From positions 1 through 64,000 of the forward strand of contig PNAG01000011.1 in the NCBI GenBank assembly GCA_003169845.1: a DNA stretch of 64,000 nt, given 5' to 3'. The DNA comes from Candidatus Dormiibacterota bacterium. Its GTDB lineage: Bacteria; Chloroflexota; Dormibacteria; Dormibacterales; Dormibacteraceae. Positions within the stretch are counted from its first letter, which is position 1; every line of letters begins with the position of its first letter. Below are positions 42,272 to 51,299 of this stretch, piece by piece. The notes beneath the pieces were generated by a model that was not told the origin of the DNA, did not search any database, and saw only the letters and a program-made list of their open reading frames with translations. The translations under genes and the position numbers were made by a program.

Positions 42272-45066
42272 TGGCTACTGAAACCAAACACAACGCGATC
42301 AAGGAGCTCAAGCAGGTCGGCCAGTCGCTGTGGCTCGACAACATCCGCCGCCAGCTCATCACCTCTGGCGAGCTCGCCCGCCTGCGCGACGAGGGCGTGA
42401 CCGGGGTCACATCCAACCCGACCATCTTCGAGAAGGCCGTCAGCGGGTCGACCGACTACGACGAGGCGATGGTCCAGCTGGTCCGGGAAAAGGCGACGCC
42501 GTCGGAGATGTTGTGGGGCCTGATGGTCGAGGACATCCAGGCCGCAGCCGATGTTTTCCGGCCCGTCTACGACAAGACGAAGGGCAAGGATGGTTACGTG
42601 AGCATCGAGGTGTCGCCCACCGTCGCGGCGAGCACACGCGCCACGATCAACTTCGCTGAGGATCTGCACGAACGCTGCCGCCGGCCCAACGTCATGGTCA
42701 AGATCCCCGCGACCAGGGAAGGGATCCCTGCGATTCACGACCAGATCGCCAAAGGCCACAACATCAACATCACGCTGATCTTCGCCGTCGATCGATACGA
42801 CGAAGTGGTCGAGGCGTACCTCTCGGGACTCGAGAAGCTGCAGAAGAAGGGAGGCGACTTGAGCAAGGTCGCCAGCGTGGCGAGCTTCTTCGTGAGCCGC
42901 GTGGACACGAAGGTCGACAAGATGCTGGCGGAGAAGATTCAGGGCACGCCCAGTCCCGCCGAGCAGCGCGAGTTGGAGAAGCTCTACGGCAAGGCGGCGA
43001 TCGCAAACTCAAAGGTGGCGTACGAGCACTTCAAGCAGCTCTTCAGCGGTGCACGATGGGACAGGCTGCGCAAGGACGGCGCCCGCACGCAGCGCCCCCT
43101 GTGGGCCAGCACGTCGACCAAAGACCCCCGCTACCCAGACACGTATTACGTCGAGGAGCTCATCGGCCCGGACACGGTGGACACCGTGCCGCCTGCGACC
43201 CTGGCGGCCTTCCGCGAGCACGGCGAGGTCCGCCGCAGCCTGGACGAGAACCTCGAGACCGCGGAGCGCCAGCTGAAGCAGCTCGCCGAGGCCGGGATCG
43301 ACCTGGACCAGGTCACGCAAGAGCTGGAGGTCGAGGGCGTGGCGGCCTTCACGAAGTCGTTCGAAAGCCTGCTCGAGGCGCTGACCAAGACCTCGAAGGA
43401 CATCAAGGCCGGGAAGGGGCCGCGCCAGTGGCACAGCCTCGGTCAGCTGCAGCCGGCGGTCGACCAGCAGCTCGCGAAGCTGCAAAAGGAGGATGCGCCT
43501 CGGCGCGTGTGGGCGAAGGACTCGACCTTGTGGAGCCCGGATCCCAAAAAGCGCGAGGAGATTCGCGACCGCCTCGGGTGGCTGAACGTCGCGGAGAAGA
43601 TGCTCGAGCACGCGCCGCAGCTGCGCGAGGTGGCCAAGGCCGGTCGGGCTTACTCAGACGTGGTGCTACTCGGCATGGGTGGATCGAGCCTGTGCCCGGA
43701 CGTGCTGCGCAACACCTTCGGGCCGCTCCCGGGTCATCCGCGGCTGCACGTGCTGGACACCACGGACCCGGCCACGATCCTCGCGACCCGCAGGAAGATC
43801 CAGCTCAGCAAGACGCTCTTTGTCGTCGCATCGAAATCCGGAGAGACGACGGAGACGCTTTCGCACTTCGCGTACTTCTGGGACCAGGTGCAGAACAGCG
43901 GCGCCGGCGCCAAGGCCGGCCGCCAGTTTGCCGCGATCACAGACCCCGGCACCTCCCTCGAAAAGCTCGCCAAGGACCACGGCTTCCGCTGGATCTTTCC
44001 GAATCCACCCGACATCGGCGGCCGCTACTCGGCGCTCAGCTACTTCGGTCTTGTGCCGGGCGCGCTCATGGGCGTCGACGTGGAGGAGCTGCTGGAGCGG
44101 GCGATGGAGATGGCGAGCTCGTGCGCGGATTCGGTACCGCCTGAGACCAATCCCGGCGTGTGGCTGGGCGCGGTGATGGGGCAGCTGGCGTTGAAGCGAC
44201 GCAACAAGCTCACGCTCATCACCTCTCCGAAGGTCGCGACGTTCGGCTTCTGGGTTGAGCAGCTGATCGCCGAGAGTACTGGCAAGCAGGGCAAGGGGAT
44301 CGTTCCCGTGGAAGGCGAGCCGGTCGGCAGGCCTCCGGTCTATGGAAACGACCGCCTGTTCGTCTACATCAGGATGGACTCCGACGCGCCCAACCGCGCG
44401 GTGGCCGCGCTCGAGAAGGCCGGCCAGCCGGTGGTGACGCTGACGCTGCGTGACAAGCTCGACCTCGGCGGCGAGTTCCTGCGCTGGGAGATCGCCACGG
44501 CCATTGCGGGCTCGATACTCGGCATCGATGCCTTCGATCAGCCCAACGTGCAGGAGTCGAAGGACAACACGAAGCGGGTCCTGGCGATCTATAAGAGCAA
44601 GGGCAAGTTGCCGCCGGCGGAGTCCACCCCGGCCGCCAAGGCGCGAGCCGGCCTCAAGGCGCTCCTCGCGCGGGCAAAGCCCGGCGCGTACTTCGCGATC
44701 ATGGCCTACACGGCGCGGACGGCGACATCGGAGGCCGCGATCTCGGCCGTTCGAACTGCGGTGCGTGACAGCACGCGCATCGCGACCACGGCGGGATACG
44801 GTCCGCGTTTTCTCCACTCGACCGGCCAGCTGCACAAGGGCGGCCCCAAGACGGGCCTGTTCCTCCAGGTGGTTCAGCAGGACACGAGCGACGTGCCGAT
44901 CCCCGGGCAGCCGTTCAGCTTCTCCATCCTCAAGCAGTCGCAGTCCCTGGGCGATCTCCAGTCGCTCAGCTCGCGCCGCCTGCCGGTGGTACGCGTGACA
45001 CTGGGCAAAAATCCAGCCGCAGGCTGGAAGGCGTTGGTGTCGGCAGTCAGATCGGCGGTGAAGTAG
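42271..45066 (+). CDS. tal-pgi: Bifunctional transaldolase / glucose-6-phosphate isomerase
   Basis: A 931-residue fusion. Residues 1 to about 370 are transaldolase: GVTGVTSNPTIFEKAV, and the Schiff-base lysine in NVMVKIPATREG. Residues about 390-931 are phosphoglucose isomerase: LLGMGGSSLCPDVLRNTFG, the SIS motif SKSGETTETLSHF, and GGRYSALSYFGLVPGAL. The fusion brings non-oxidative products back to glucose-6-phosphate for another oxidative round. TGATG couples it to tkt. It is known from several Gram-positive and Chloroflexota-like lineages, and both halves appear intact. Confidence 0.95.
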   Translation: MATETKHNAIKELKQVGQSLWLDNIRRQLITSGELARLRDEGVTGVTSNPTIFEKAVSGSTDYDEAMVQLVREKATPSEMLWGLMVEDIQAAADVFRPVYDKTKGKDGYVSIEVSPTVAASTRATINFAEDLHERCRRPNVMVKIPATREGIPAIHDQIAKGHNINITLIFAVDRYDEVVEAYLSGLEKLQKKGGDLSKVASVASFFVSRVDTKVDKMLAEKIQGTPSPAEQRELEKLYGKAAIANSKVAYEHFKQLFSGARWDRLRKDGARTQRPLWASTSTKDPRYPDTYYVEELIGPDTVDTVPPATLAAFREHGEVRRSLDENLETAERQLKQLAEAGIDLDQVTQELEVEGVAAFTKSFESLLEALTKTSKDIKAGKGPRQWHSLGQLQPAVDQQLAKLQKEDAPRRVWAKDSTLWSPDPKKREEIRDRLGWLNVAEKMLEHAPQLREVAKAGRAYSDVVLLGMGGSSLCPDVLRNTFGPLPGHPRLHVLDTTDPATILATRRKIQLSKTLFVVASKSGETTETLSHFAYFWDQVQNSGAGAKAGRQFAAITDPGTSLEKLAKDHGFRWIFPNPPDIGGRYSALSYFGLVPGALMGVDVEELLERAMEMASSCADSVPPETNPGVWLGAVMGQLALKRRNKLTLITSPKVATFGFWVEQLIAESTGKQGKGIVPVEGEPVGRPPVYGNDRLFVYIRMDSDAPNRAVAALEKAGQPVVTLTLRDKLDLGGEFLRWEIATAIAGSILGIDAFDQPNVQESKDNTKRVLAIYKSKGKLPPAESTPAAKARAGLKALLARAKPGAYFAIMAYTARTATSEAAISAVRTAVRDSTRIATTAGYGPRFLHSTGQLHKGGPKTGLFLQVVQQDTSDVPIPGQPFSFSILKQSQSLGDLQSLSSRRLPVVRVTLGKNPAAGWKALVSAVRSAVK

Positions 45067-45068
45067 CA

Positions 45069-46001
45069 ATGGAAATGGGCATGGTCGGCCTCGGCCGCAT
45101 GGGCGGCAACATGGTTCTGCGATTGCTCAAGCGCGGCCACCGGATGGTCGCGTTCGACCTCTCACCAGACGCGGTCAAGCGTCAAGAGGACGCGGGCGCG
45201 GTGGGCGCCGGCTCGTGGGAGGAATTTGTCGCCAAGCTCACCTCCAAGCCGCGAGTGATGTGGGTGATGGTCCCGGCCGGCGACCCCACGACGCAGGCCA
45301 TCGACAAGCTGGTCGAGCTGGGCGATCCCGGCGACATCATCATCGACGGTGGCAACACCAACTGGAAGCTCGCGATGCAGGACTGCGAGCGGATCAAGGC
45401 AAAGGGTATGCACTACATGGACGCCGGGACCTCCGGCGGGATTTGGGGACTCGAGTACGGCTACTGCCTGATGGTGGGCGCGGAGCAGGAGATCTACGAT
45501 CACTGCCTGCCCCTGCTCAAGGACCTTGCGCCGGACGATGGCGGCCTGGTGCGCACCGGTCCTGAGGGCTCGGGGCATTTCGTGAAGATGGTGCACAACG
45601 GCGTCGAGTACGGGCTCATGCAGGCGTACGCCGAAGGCTTCCAGGTGATGAAGCTCTCCAAGAGCTTCCCGGGAATGAACATGCCGGCGATCGCGGAAGC
45701 CTGGCGGACGGGTAGCGTCGTCCGCTCGTGGCTGCTTGATCTGATCGCACGCGGCCTGGAGCAGGATCCCGAGCTTTCGGCGATCAAGGGATGGGTCGAG
45801 GACACCGGCGAGGGACGCTGGACGGTCGAAGCGGCGATCGAGGAGTCGGTGCCCGTGCCGATCATCGCCGAGTCGCTGTTCGCGCGCTTCCGCAGCCGCA
45901 TGGAGAACACGTTCGGCGACCGCATGCTGGCGATGATGCGCAACCAGTTCGGCGGACACGCCGTCATCACCGACGCGACGGGAGAAGCGGCGCGCAAGTG
46001 A
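45069..46001 (+). CDS. gnd: 6-phosphogluconate dehydrogenase, decarboxylating (short type)
   Basis: Converts 6-phosphogluconate to ribulose-5-phosphate and CO2. At 310 residues it is the short GndA/YqeC-like form. The nucleotide-binding motif is MVGLGRMGGNM, then IIDGGNTNW, the substrate motif DAGTSGGIWGLEYGYCLMVG, and catalytic Lys in GHFVKMVHNGVEYG. The cofactor could be NAD or NADP; the residues after the second strand (FDLSPDAV, Asp at the end of beta-2) favour NAD. It starts two bases after the fusion gene. Confidence 0.93.
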   Translation: MEMGMVGLGRMGGNMVLRLLKRGHRMVAFDLSPDAVKRQEDAGAVGAGSWEEFVAKLTSKPRVMWVMVPAGDPTTQAIDKLVELGDPGDIIIDGGNTNWKLAMQDCERIKAKGMHYMDAGTSGGIWGLEYGYCLMVGAEQEIYDHCLPLLKDLAPDDGGLVRTGPEGSGHFVKMVHNGVEYGLMQAYAEGFQVMKLSKSFPGMNMPAIAEAWRTGSVVRSWLLDLIARGLEQDPELSAIKGWVEDTGEGRWTVEAAIEESVPVPIIAESLFARFRSRMENTFGDRMLAMMRNQFGGHAVITDATGEAARK

Positions 46002-46010
46002 AAGCTGATT

Positions 46011-46050
46011 CCCTTCCCCCGTCAGGGGGAGGGTCGGGGTGGGGGGCCGA
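46011..46050. repeat. GC-rich REP-like palindrome
   Basis: CCCTTCCCCCGTC and AGGGGGAGGG with trailing TCGGGGTGGGGGGCC, a near-consensus family copy filling the gnd-zwf gap. Confidence 0.65.
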
Positions 46051-46056
46051 GCCCAG

Positions 46057-47601
46057 GTGACAGCCGTGGCCTCAACCCCGGTGGCCACCAACCCATTAGC
46101 CGAGGGGCTTCACGACTACCGCGTCGGCGAACCGTGCCTGATGGTCATCTTCGGCGCGACCGGCGACCTCAGTGGCCGCAAGCTTCTGCCCGCGCTCTAC
46201 AACCTCGCCAAGCAGCGCCTGCTGCCGGCGGGCTTTGCCGTGGTGGGCGCCGCGATCGACGACATGACCGACGATTCGTTCCGCAAGCACGCGTCGGAAA
46301 AAATCGCGGAGTTCTCTCGCACACAGCCGATCGACCAGCGCGTCCTCGACGCCTTTCTGAGCGCCTGCTTCTACGTGAAGGTCGACTTCGGAAAGCTCGA
46401 CGACTTCAAGGGCCTGCAGCGCCGCCTGTCCGAGCTGGACACGACCCGCCATGTTTCGGGCAACCGGATGTTCTATTGTGCAACGCCACCTCCGACCTAC
46501 GAGACGATCGTCGAGCAGCTGAAGGCGGCGGGCATGGCGACCGGCGCGGGCTTTCATCGCATCGTGGTCGAGAAGCCGTTCGGCTCAGACCTCAAGTCCG
46601 CGCGCGAGCTCACGGCAATTCTCCAGCGCGTCTTCCACGAAGACTCCGTATACCGGATTGACCACTACCTCGGGAAAGAGACGGTCCAGAACATCATGGC
46701 GTTTCGTTTCGCCAACTCGATCTTCGAGCCCGTGTGGAACACCAATCTCATCGATTCCGTGCAGATCACGGTCGCGGAGGAGATCGGCGTCGAAGGCCGG
46801 GGCACTTACTACGACAAGGCCGGAGCCCTGCGCGACATCGTCCAGAACCATGCGCTGCAGCTGGTCGCGCTCGTCGCCATGGAGCCGCCGCTTGCCTTCG
46901 AGGCCAACTCCGTGCGAGATGAGAAGGTCAAGGTCCTTCGCGCGATCAAGCCGATCACCGACGAAGAGGTGGCTCGCGCGACGGTGCGCGGGCAGTACAC
47001 GAAGGGCTGGGTGCAGGGGGAGCAGGTGCCGGGCTATCGCGATGAGAAGAATGTCGCGCCCGGGTCGCTGACCGAGACGTTCGCGGCACTCAGGCTGAAC
47101 ATCGACAACTGGCGCTGGGCCAACGTGCCGTTCTACATTCGAGCGGGCAAGCGTATGCCAAAGCGCATAACCGAGATCCGGATCCAGTTCAAGCGCCCGC
47201 CGCACATGACGTTCGGACCCGACGCCACGCGAGAGCTCGACCCCAACGCGATCACCCTGCGCATCCAGCCCGAGGAGGGCATCTCGCTGCGCTTTGGTGC
47301 GAAGGTGCCCAGCGCCGGCCTGCGCATCCGCAGCGTGACGATGGATTTTCAATATATGACCGCGTTTCTCGTCGAAACGCCCGAGGCTTACGAACGCCTG
47401 CTGCTCGACTGCATGATCGGCGACCCGACGCTGTTCACGCGCGCCGACGAGGTCGAGGCCGCATGGAGGCTGATCGACCCGATCGAGGCGGCGTGGCGCG
47501 ACGACCGGCCGCCCCTGGCGATGTACGCGGCCGGCACGTGGGGACCGCCCGCCGCGGACAAGCTGGTCCAGCAGGACCGTAGGGAGTGGCACCGGCCGTG
47601 A
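46057..47601 (+). CDS. zwf: Glucose-6-phosphate 1-dehydrogenase
   Basis: First oxidative step, making NADPH. The 514 residues show the nucleotide motif IFGATGDLSGRKLLPALYNL, the active-site segment YRIDHYLGKETVQNI, and EKPFGSDLKSARELT before it. WANVPFYIRAGKRMPKR and the C-terminal DAVEAAWRLIDPI-like region (RADEVEAAWRLIDP) complete the family. GTG at 46057 is chosen because the longer frame starts inside the palindromic repeat. It overlaps opcA by four bases. Confidence 0.94.
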   Translation: MTAVASTPVATNPLAEGLHDYRVGEPCLMVIFGATGDLSGRKLLPALYNLAKQRLLPAGFAVVGAAIDDMTDDSFRKHASEKIAEFSRTQPIDQRVLDAFLSACFYVKVDFGKLDDFKGLQRRLSELDTTRHVSGNRMFYCATPPPTYETIVEQLKAAGMATGAGFHRIVVEKPFGSDLKSARELTAILQRVFHEDSVYRIDHYLGKETVQNIMAFRFANSIFEPVWNTNLIDSVQITVAEEIGVEGRGTYYDKAGALRDIVQNHALQLVALVAMEPPLAFEANSVRDEKVKVLRAIKPITDEEVARATVRGQYTKGWVQGEQVPGYRDEKNVAPGSLTETFAALRLNIDNWRWANVPFYIRAGKRMPKRITEIRIQFKRPPHMTFGPDATRELDPNAITLRIQPEEGISLRFGAKVPSAGLRIRSVTMDFQYMTAFLVETPEAYERLLLDCMIGDPTLFTRADEVEAAWRLIDPIEAAWRDDRPPLAMYAAGTWGPPAADKLVQQDRREWHRP

Positions 47602-48986
47602 GCACGACGATCGCACCGGAACCCGATGTCGAGTGGCGTGGCGAGGGCGTCTCCATGAACGAGGTGCTCGGGGCGCTGAGCAACATCCGCAAGAAGTTCG
47701 CCCTGGCGGAAGTGGGCGAGACGGAGCTGCCGCACCCGCGCAACTGCATCATGACCCTGATCGCCGTCGCGTCCACGGATGCGGAGGAACGCAGGGCACA
47801 GCGCGCTGTGAGGGCGATCGGAAATCATCACCCCGCGCAGGTCATCGTGGTCCGCGACCAGCCGGAGCTGCGGAGCAGACGGATCGACGCCACGATCATG
47901 ACGGACACGCTGCGACCGCAGCTCGGAGGCGCGATGCAGTGCGAGCTGATCACATTGCGCGTGCGCGGCGCCGCGGGCGAGCACCTGTCGGGCCTCGTCG
48001 ACCCGCTGCTGATGAGTGGCGTTCCTAACTATCTCTGGTGGGTCGGCACTCCGACGTTCGGCAAGCGCGAGCTGGATGACGTGCTGAAGATCTGCGACGC
48101 GCTCTTCGTCGACTCCGCGCGCTTCGACGCCCCTTACCGGTCGTTTCTGGAGCTGACCACGCTGGTTTCGCAGTCCCACCAGAGTCTTGGGGTGGGCGAC
48201 CTGCAGTGGGCGCGTCTCGAGCCGTGGCGCGAGAGCGTCGCGCAGTTTTTCGCCCCGGCGGACCGGCTTCCCTTTCTGAAAGGAATCTCGGAGATCGGCG
48301 TCGACTATTCCGGCGAAGGCCGTGGCAACCGAGTGGCGGCGGCCCTGCTCATCGGCTGGATGGCCTCCGCCCTCGGTTGGACGCTGCAGAAGTCGGCCGG
48401 AGGCGCGGGCGGGACCGTCGTCGCGCATTTTGCCGCCGAAGGCTGGCGGCCGGTGCAGGTCGCCATGAGGTCGGTGCCCAGGACGCACCTGGCGCAGGGA
48501 GAGATCGGCGCGATCCGGATCGGGGGGGCCGCCGCGGGCAGGACGTTCAACCTGTCGGTGCTGCGCGACCCGGAGCGCGCGCGCAGCGTGCGACCGGACG
48601 TCGGAGCCGGCGGCTACAGGCCTATCCACCCCACTGGCGGGGAGGACGAGGCGGGGCTCGAGATCGCGCAGCGCAAGGTGGAGTGGCACCGCGACGTGCT
48701 GCTGGAGAATTCCGAGCAGCTGCACCACACGGCAACCGGAGACCTGCCGGGCGACAACCGGCCGCAGCCGCCCGCCGTGTTCGTGCGCGACCGGCGGCGA
48801 CAGGACAGCTCGCGCGTTCTGCTCACTCTGATCGAGATCGGGGAGGCCGGCACGCTGCGGCACGTGCAGCAGGTCGAGCCCGAGGACGAGGCGACCCTTC
48901 TGCTGGAGATCCTTTCGCACGGCGCGCAGGACAAGGTCTTCGTGCGCTCGCTCACAGCCGCAGCCGAGCTGATGAGCGCAATTTAG
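47598..48986 (+). CDS. opcA: Glucose-6-phosphate dehydrogenase assembly protein OpcA
   Basis: OpcA activates or helps assemble G6PDH and responds to redox in cyanobacteria and actinobacteria. The 462 residues contain the family's early ARNCIMTLIAV-type segment (PHPRNCIMTLIAVASTDAEE), then LVDPLLMSGVPNYLWWVGTP and the C-terminal ARSVRPDVGAGG region. The N-terminal half is typical. A further C-terminal region (from about 355) is more variable. GTGA overlap with zwf suggests coupled synthesis of the two partners. Confidence 0.9.
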   Translation: MSTTIAPEPDVEWRGEGVSMNEVLGALSNIRKKFALAEVGETELPHPRNCIMTLIAVASTDAEERRAQRAVRAIGNHHPAQVIVVRDQPELRSRRIDATIMTDTLRPQLGGAMQCELITLRVRGAAGEHLSGLVDPLLMSGVPNYLWWVGTPTFGKRELDDVLKICDALFVDSARFDAPYRSFLELTTLVSQSHQSLGVGDLQWARLEPWRESVAQFFAPADRLPFLKGISEIGVDYSGEGRGNRVAAALLIGWMASALGWTLQKSAGGAGGTVVAHFAAEGWRPVQVAMRSVPRTHLAQGEIGAIRIGGAAAGRTFNLSVLRDPERARSVRPDVGAGGYRPIHPTGGEDEAGLEIAQRKVEWHRDVLLENSEQLHHTATGDLPGDNRPQPPAVFVRDRRRQDSSRVLLTLIEIGEAGTLRHVQQVEPEDEATLLLEILSHGAQDKVFVRSLTAAAELMSAI

Positions 48987-48993
48987 TGGGGCA

Positions 48994-49038
48994 ATCTCCC
49001 CTCCTCCGCAAGGGGGAGGGTCACGGTGGGGGGCCGCG
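48994..49038. repeat. GC-rich REP-like palindrome
   Basis: TCTCCCCTCCTCCGCA with AGGGGGAGGGTCACGGTGGG is a family copy between opcA and pgl. Confidence 0.6.
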
Positions 49039-49042
49039 CAAT

Positions 49043-49714
49043 ATGGACACCTTCACGGTGCTGGACTCGGCCGAGGATGTCGCGGCGGCCGCTGCCGCCG
49101 ACGTCGCCCAGGCTCTGCGCGAGGGCGCGCGCAGCCTTGTCCTGGCCGGCGGGTCGACGCCTCGGCGGTGCCACGAGCTCCTGTCTGAGATGGAGGTGGA
49201 GTGGGGGCGCGTGAGCATCCTGTTCGGAGACGAACGCTGCGTGCGCCCCGACCACCCGGACAGCAACTACCTGATGGCGCGTGAGTCGCTTCTGGATCGG
49301 GTCGCGCCCGCCACCGTCTACCGGATGCCGGCCGAGCTCGGACCTGACGTGGGGGCGGAGCTTTATGCGCGGGTGGTCGCGGCGGTCGCGCCGCTTGACG
49401 TGGTCATGCTGGGAGTGGGGGAGGACGGCCACACGGCGTCGCTGTTTCCCGGCCATCCCGGGCTCAAGGCGACCGGGCTCGCAGTCGGCATCCGCAACTC
49501 GCCCAAGCCCCCGCCGGAGCGCGTCACGCTGACGCTAAATGTCCTGCAGACGGCGCGGCGGGTGATCATCGTCGCCACGGGCGTGGGCAAGGCTGACGCC
49601 GTCGCGCGAGCCAAACGGCACGAGGTGCCATCCGGGATGATCGGGGGTGCAAGGTGGTTCATCGACCGCGCCGCAGCCGGCAATCTCCCCTCTCCCCGTC
49701 GGGGAGAGGGCTAG
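49043..49714 (+). CDS. pgl: 6-phosphogluconolactonase
   Basis: Hydrolyses 6-phosphogluconolactone in the oxidative branch. The 223 residues have LAGGSTPRRCHELL, LFGDERCVRPDHPDSNY and GVGEDGHTASLFPGHP, the catalytic histidine loop. ATG at 49043 is chosen from the start of homology (MDTFTVLDSAEDV). The last ten residues, NLPSPRRGEG, are made by a palindromic repeat and are not family sequence. Confidence 0.93.
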   Translation: MDTFTVLDSAEDVAAAAAADVAQALREGARSLVLAGGSTPRRCHELLSEMEVEWGRVSILFGDERCVRPDHPDSNYLMARESLLDRVAPATVYRMPAELGPDVGAELYARVVAAVAPLDVVMLGVGEDGHTASLFPGHPGLKATGLAVGIRNSPKPPPERVTLTLNVLQTARRVIIVATGVGKADAVARAKRHEVPSGMIGGARWFIDRAAAGNLPSPRRGEG

Positions 49715-49724
49715 GGTGAGGGGC
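49684..49724. repeat. GC-rich REP-like palindrome in the pgl tail
   Basis: CTCCCCTCTCCCCGTC and GGGGAGAGGGCTAGGGTGAG form the same stem as the copy at 10216. It supplies the Pgl C-terminus and the pgl-rpe gap. Confidence 0.65.
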
Positions 49725-49735
49725 TTAAGCTGGCA

Positions 49736-50416
49736 ATGTCGCACGTAGAAATCGTGCCTTCAATCCTATCGGCGGATGTTGGCCGGCTGGCCGACCAGGT
49801 GCGCGAGGCCGAGGCTGCGGGCGCGGACCGCATCCAGGTCGACGTGATGGACGGGCATTTCGTTCCCAACCTCACGTTCGGGCCGCTCGTGGTGGAAGCC
49901 GTCCGACGGGTGACGAAGCTCCCGATCGAGGCGCATTTGATGGTCGAGCGGCCGGAGCTGTTCATCAAGGCGTTCGCGAGAGCGGGCGCGACTTTGATCG
50001 AGGTGCAGGTGGAGGCGACGACGTCGCTGTACCGGACCGTACAGTCGATCAAAGAGCTGGGCTGCAAAGCGGGCGTTGCGATCAACCCCGCGACCTCGCT
50101 CGAGGACCTCCGAGAGATCCTGCCCTACATCGACCTGGTCAACGTGATGACGGTCGAGCCCGGATTTGGGGGGCAGAAGTTCATCACCCACAGCCCGGAG
50201 AAGATCAGCCGGCTGCGCGCGATGGTTCCGGACATGGAGATCGAGGTCGACGGCGGCATCGACGCCAGGACGGCGCCGCTGGCGGTGAGCGCGGGCGCGA
50301 CCGTGCTGGTCGCGGGCAGCTCGGTCTTCGCTTTCAAGCAGGGCGTTGCGGCGGGAATCAAGGCCATCCGACAAGCCCTTGCACCCTTCCCCCGCCAGGG
50401 GGAAGGCCTGGATTGA
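49736..50416 (+). CDS. rpe: Ribulose-phosphate 3-epimerase
   Basis: Interconverts ribulose-5-phosphate and xylulose-5-phosphate on a TIM barrel. The 226 residues start with VPSILSADVGRL and hold VDVMDGHFVPNLTFGP (metal His and Asp), EAHLMVE, NVMTVEPGFGGQKF and the EVDGGIDARTAP barrel end. ATG at 49736 fits the length. The C-terminus PFPRQGEGLD is read from a palindromic repeat, and its stop overlaps rpiA. Confidence 0.95.
   Translation: MSHVEIVPSILSADVGRLADQVREAEAAGADRIQVDVMDGHFVPNLTFGPLVVEAVRRVTKLPIEAHLMVERPELFIKAFARAGATLIEVQVEATTSLYRTVQSIKELGCKAGVAINPATSLEDLREILPYIDLVNVMTVEPGFGGQKFITHSPEKISRLRAMVPDMEIEVDGGIDARTAPLAVSAGATVLVAGSSVFAFKQGVAAGIKAIRQALAPFPRQGEGLD
50384..50408. repeat. GC-rich REP-like palindrome in the rpe tail
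   Basis: CCCTTCCCCCGCC and AGGGGGAAGG form a compact copy, translated as the Rpe C-terminus. Confidence 0.55.
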
Positions 50417-51129
50417 CTGAAGAGCTCAAGAAAGCCGCAGCCCAGAAGGCGCTGGAGCTCGTCCAGGACGGCATGCTGCTCGGGCTGGGCAGCGGCTCGA
50501 CCGCGAAGTACTTCACCGAGGGTGTCGGCCGGCTGGTAGCCGAGGGCATGAAGCTGCGCGCGGTGCCGACCTCGCGCGCGACTGCTGAGCTGGCGGCCGA
50601 GCTCGGGATCCCCATCGTGCAGGAGCCGGTCGGTCCGATCGACCTCGCGGTGGATGGGGCGGACGAGGTGGACGGATCGCTCGATTTGATCAAGGGCCGT
50701 GGTGGCGCACTCTTCCGCGAGAAGCTGGTCGCCGCCGCTGCGAAGCGCTTCATCGTCGTGGTGGATGAATCGAAGCTGGTCAGGGAGCTGGGGGTGGGCG
50801 TGCTCCCGGTTGAGGTGCTGCCGTTCCTGTGGCGAACCACCGCAGAGCGATTGACCGCGCTTGGCGCGAGCCTCACGGTGCGAGGTGGGGAGGAAGCCCC
50901 CTACATCACGGACAACGGCAACCTGATCCTCGACCTGCTGGTCGAGGGCGGCATCAAAGACGCGGCGTCATTCGGTGATGCCCTGAAGAGGACGGCGGGC
51001 GTTGTGGAGCACGGACTGTTCGTTCGGATGACCGACACCCTGATCGTCGCCGGTCCAGAGGGTCCGAGGGTCGTAGGTAGACTTTCCGGCGGAGCGGTCG
51101 CACGGCCGAACAGCGCGCAGGACAAATGA
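50413..51129 (+). CDS. rpiA: Ribose-5-phosphate isomerase A
   Basis: Converts ribulose-5-phosphate to ribose-5-phosphate, ending the oxidative branch. The 238 residues contain GLGSGSTAKYF (phosphate loop), VDGADEVDGSLDLIKGRGGA with the catalytic acidic residues, and KRFIVVVDESKLV. TTG at 50413 overlaps the rpe stop (TTGA). It is the last gene of the eight-gene pentose-phosphate operon; the 66 bases after it lead into tRNA-Ser. Confidence 0.94.
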   Translation: MTEELKKAAAQKALELVQDGMLLGLGSGSTAKYFTEGVGRLVAEGMKLRAVPTSRATAELAAELGIPIVQEPVGPIDLAVDGADEVDGSLDLIKGRGGALFREKLVAAAAKRFIVVVDESKLVRELGVGVLPVEVLPFLWRTTAERLTALGASLTVRGGEEAPYITDNGNLILDLLVEGGIKDAASFGDALKRTAGVVEHGLFVRMTDTLIVAGPEGPRVVGRLSGGAVARPNSAQDK

Positions 51130-51150
51130 AATGCTGGTGTCGCGCGCTTA

Positions 51151-51220
51151 CTCGACCGAACTAGGCGAATAACCGTGATTGCTACAGTTGCTCGCGGAGC
51201 GGTCGCCTAGTCCGGTCGAG
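51151..51220. repeat. Inverted repeat between the rpiA-tRNA gap and the tRNA-Ser D-arm
   Basis: CTCGACCGAACTAGGCGA at 51151-51168 is the reverse complement, at 17 of 18 positions, of the tRNA-Ser D-arm at 51203-51220. Weaker matching continues outward for about nine more bases. A transcript running from rpiA through the tRNA could form this stem instead of the cloverleaf. Confidence 0.65.
51183..51188 (+). promoter_or_regulatory. -10-like box (TACAGT) of tRNA-Ser
   Basis: TACAGT ends seven bases before the first tRNA base, the spacing of a promoter that starts on the mature 5' end. The upstream region where a -35 would lie is inside the inverted repeat and matches poorly. Confidence 0.3.
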
Positions 51221-51287
51221 GGCGCGGCACTGGAAATGCCGTAGGCGCGCAAGTGCCTCGAGAGTTCAAATCTCTCCCGCTCCGCCA
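51196..51287 (+). tRNA. tRNA-Ser, anticodon GGA
   Basis: The acceptor GGAGCGG pairs with CCGCTCC, discriminator G, and CCA is encoded. D-arm GCC/GGC, anticodon stem CGGCA/TGCCG with loop CTGGAAA (anticodon GGA, reads UCC), a long variable arm typical of serine (AGGCG with TGCCT), and T-arm GAGAG/CTCTC with TTCAAAT. All stems pair. Confidence 0.95.
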
Positions 51288-51299
51288 CAATCACTACAG

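Noticed and set aside
43666..45069. 467-codon minus-strand frame
   Set aside because: It mirrors the isomerase half of the tal-pgi fusion.
46039..46056. GTG at 46039 as the zwf start
   Set aside because: It is inside the palindromic repeat and adds residues not expected in the family.
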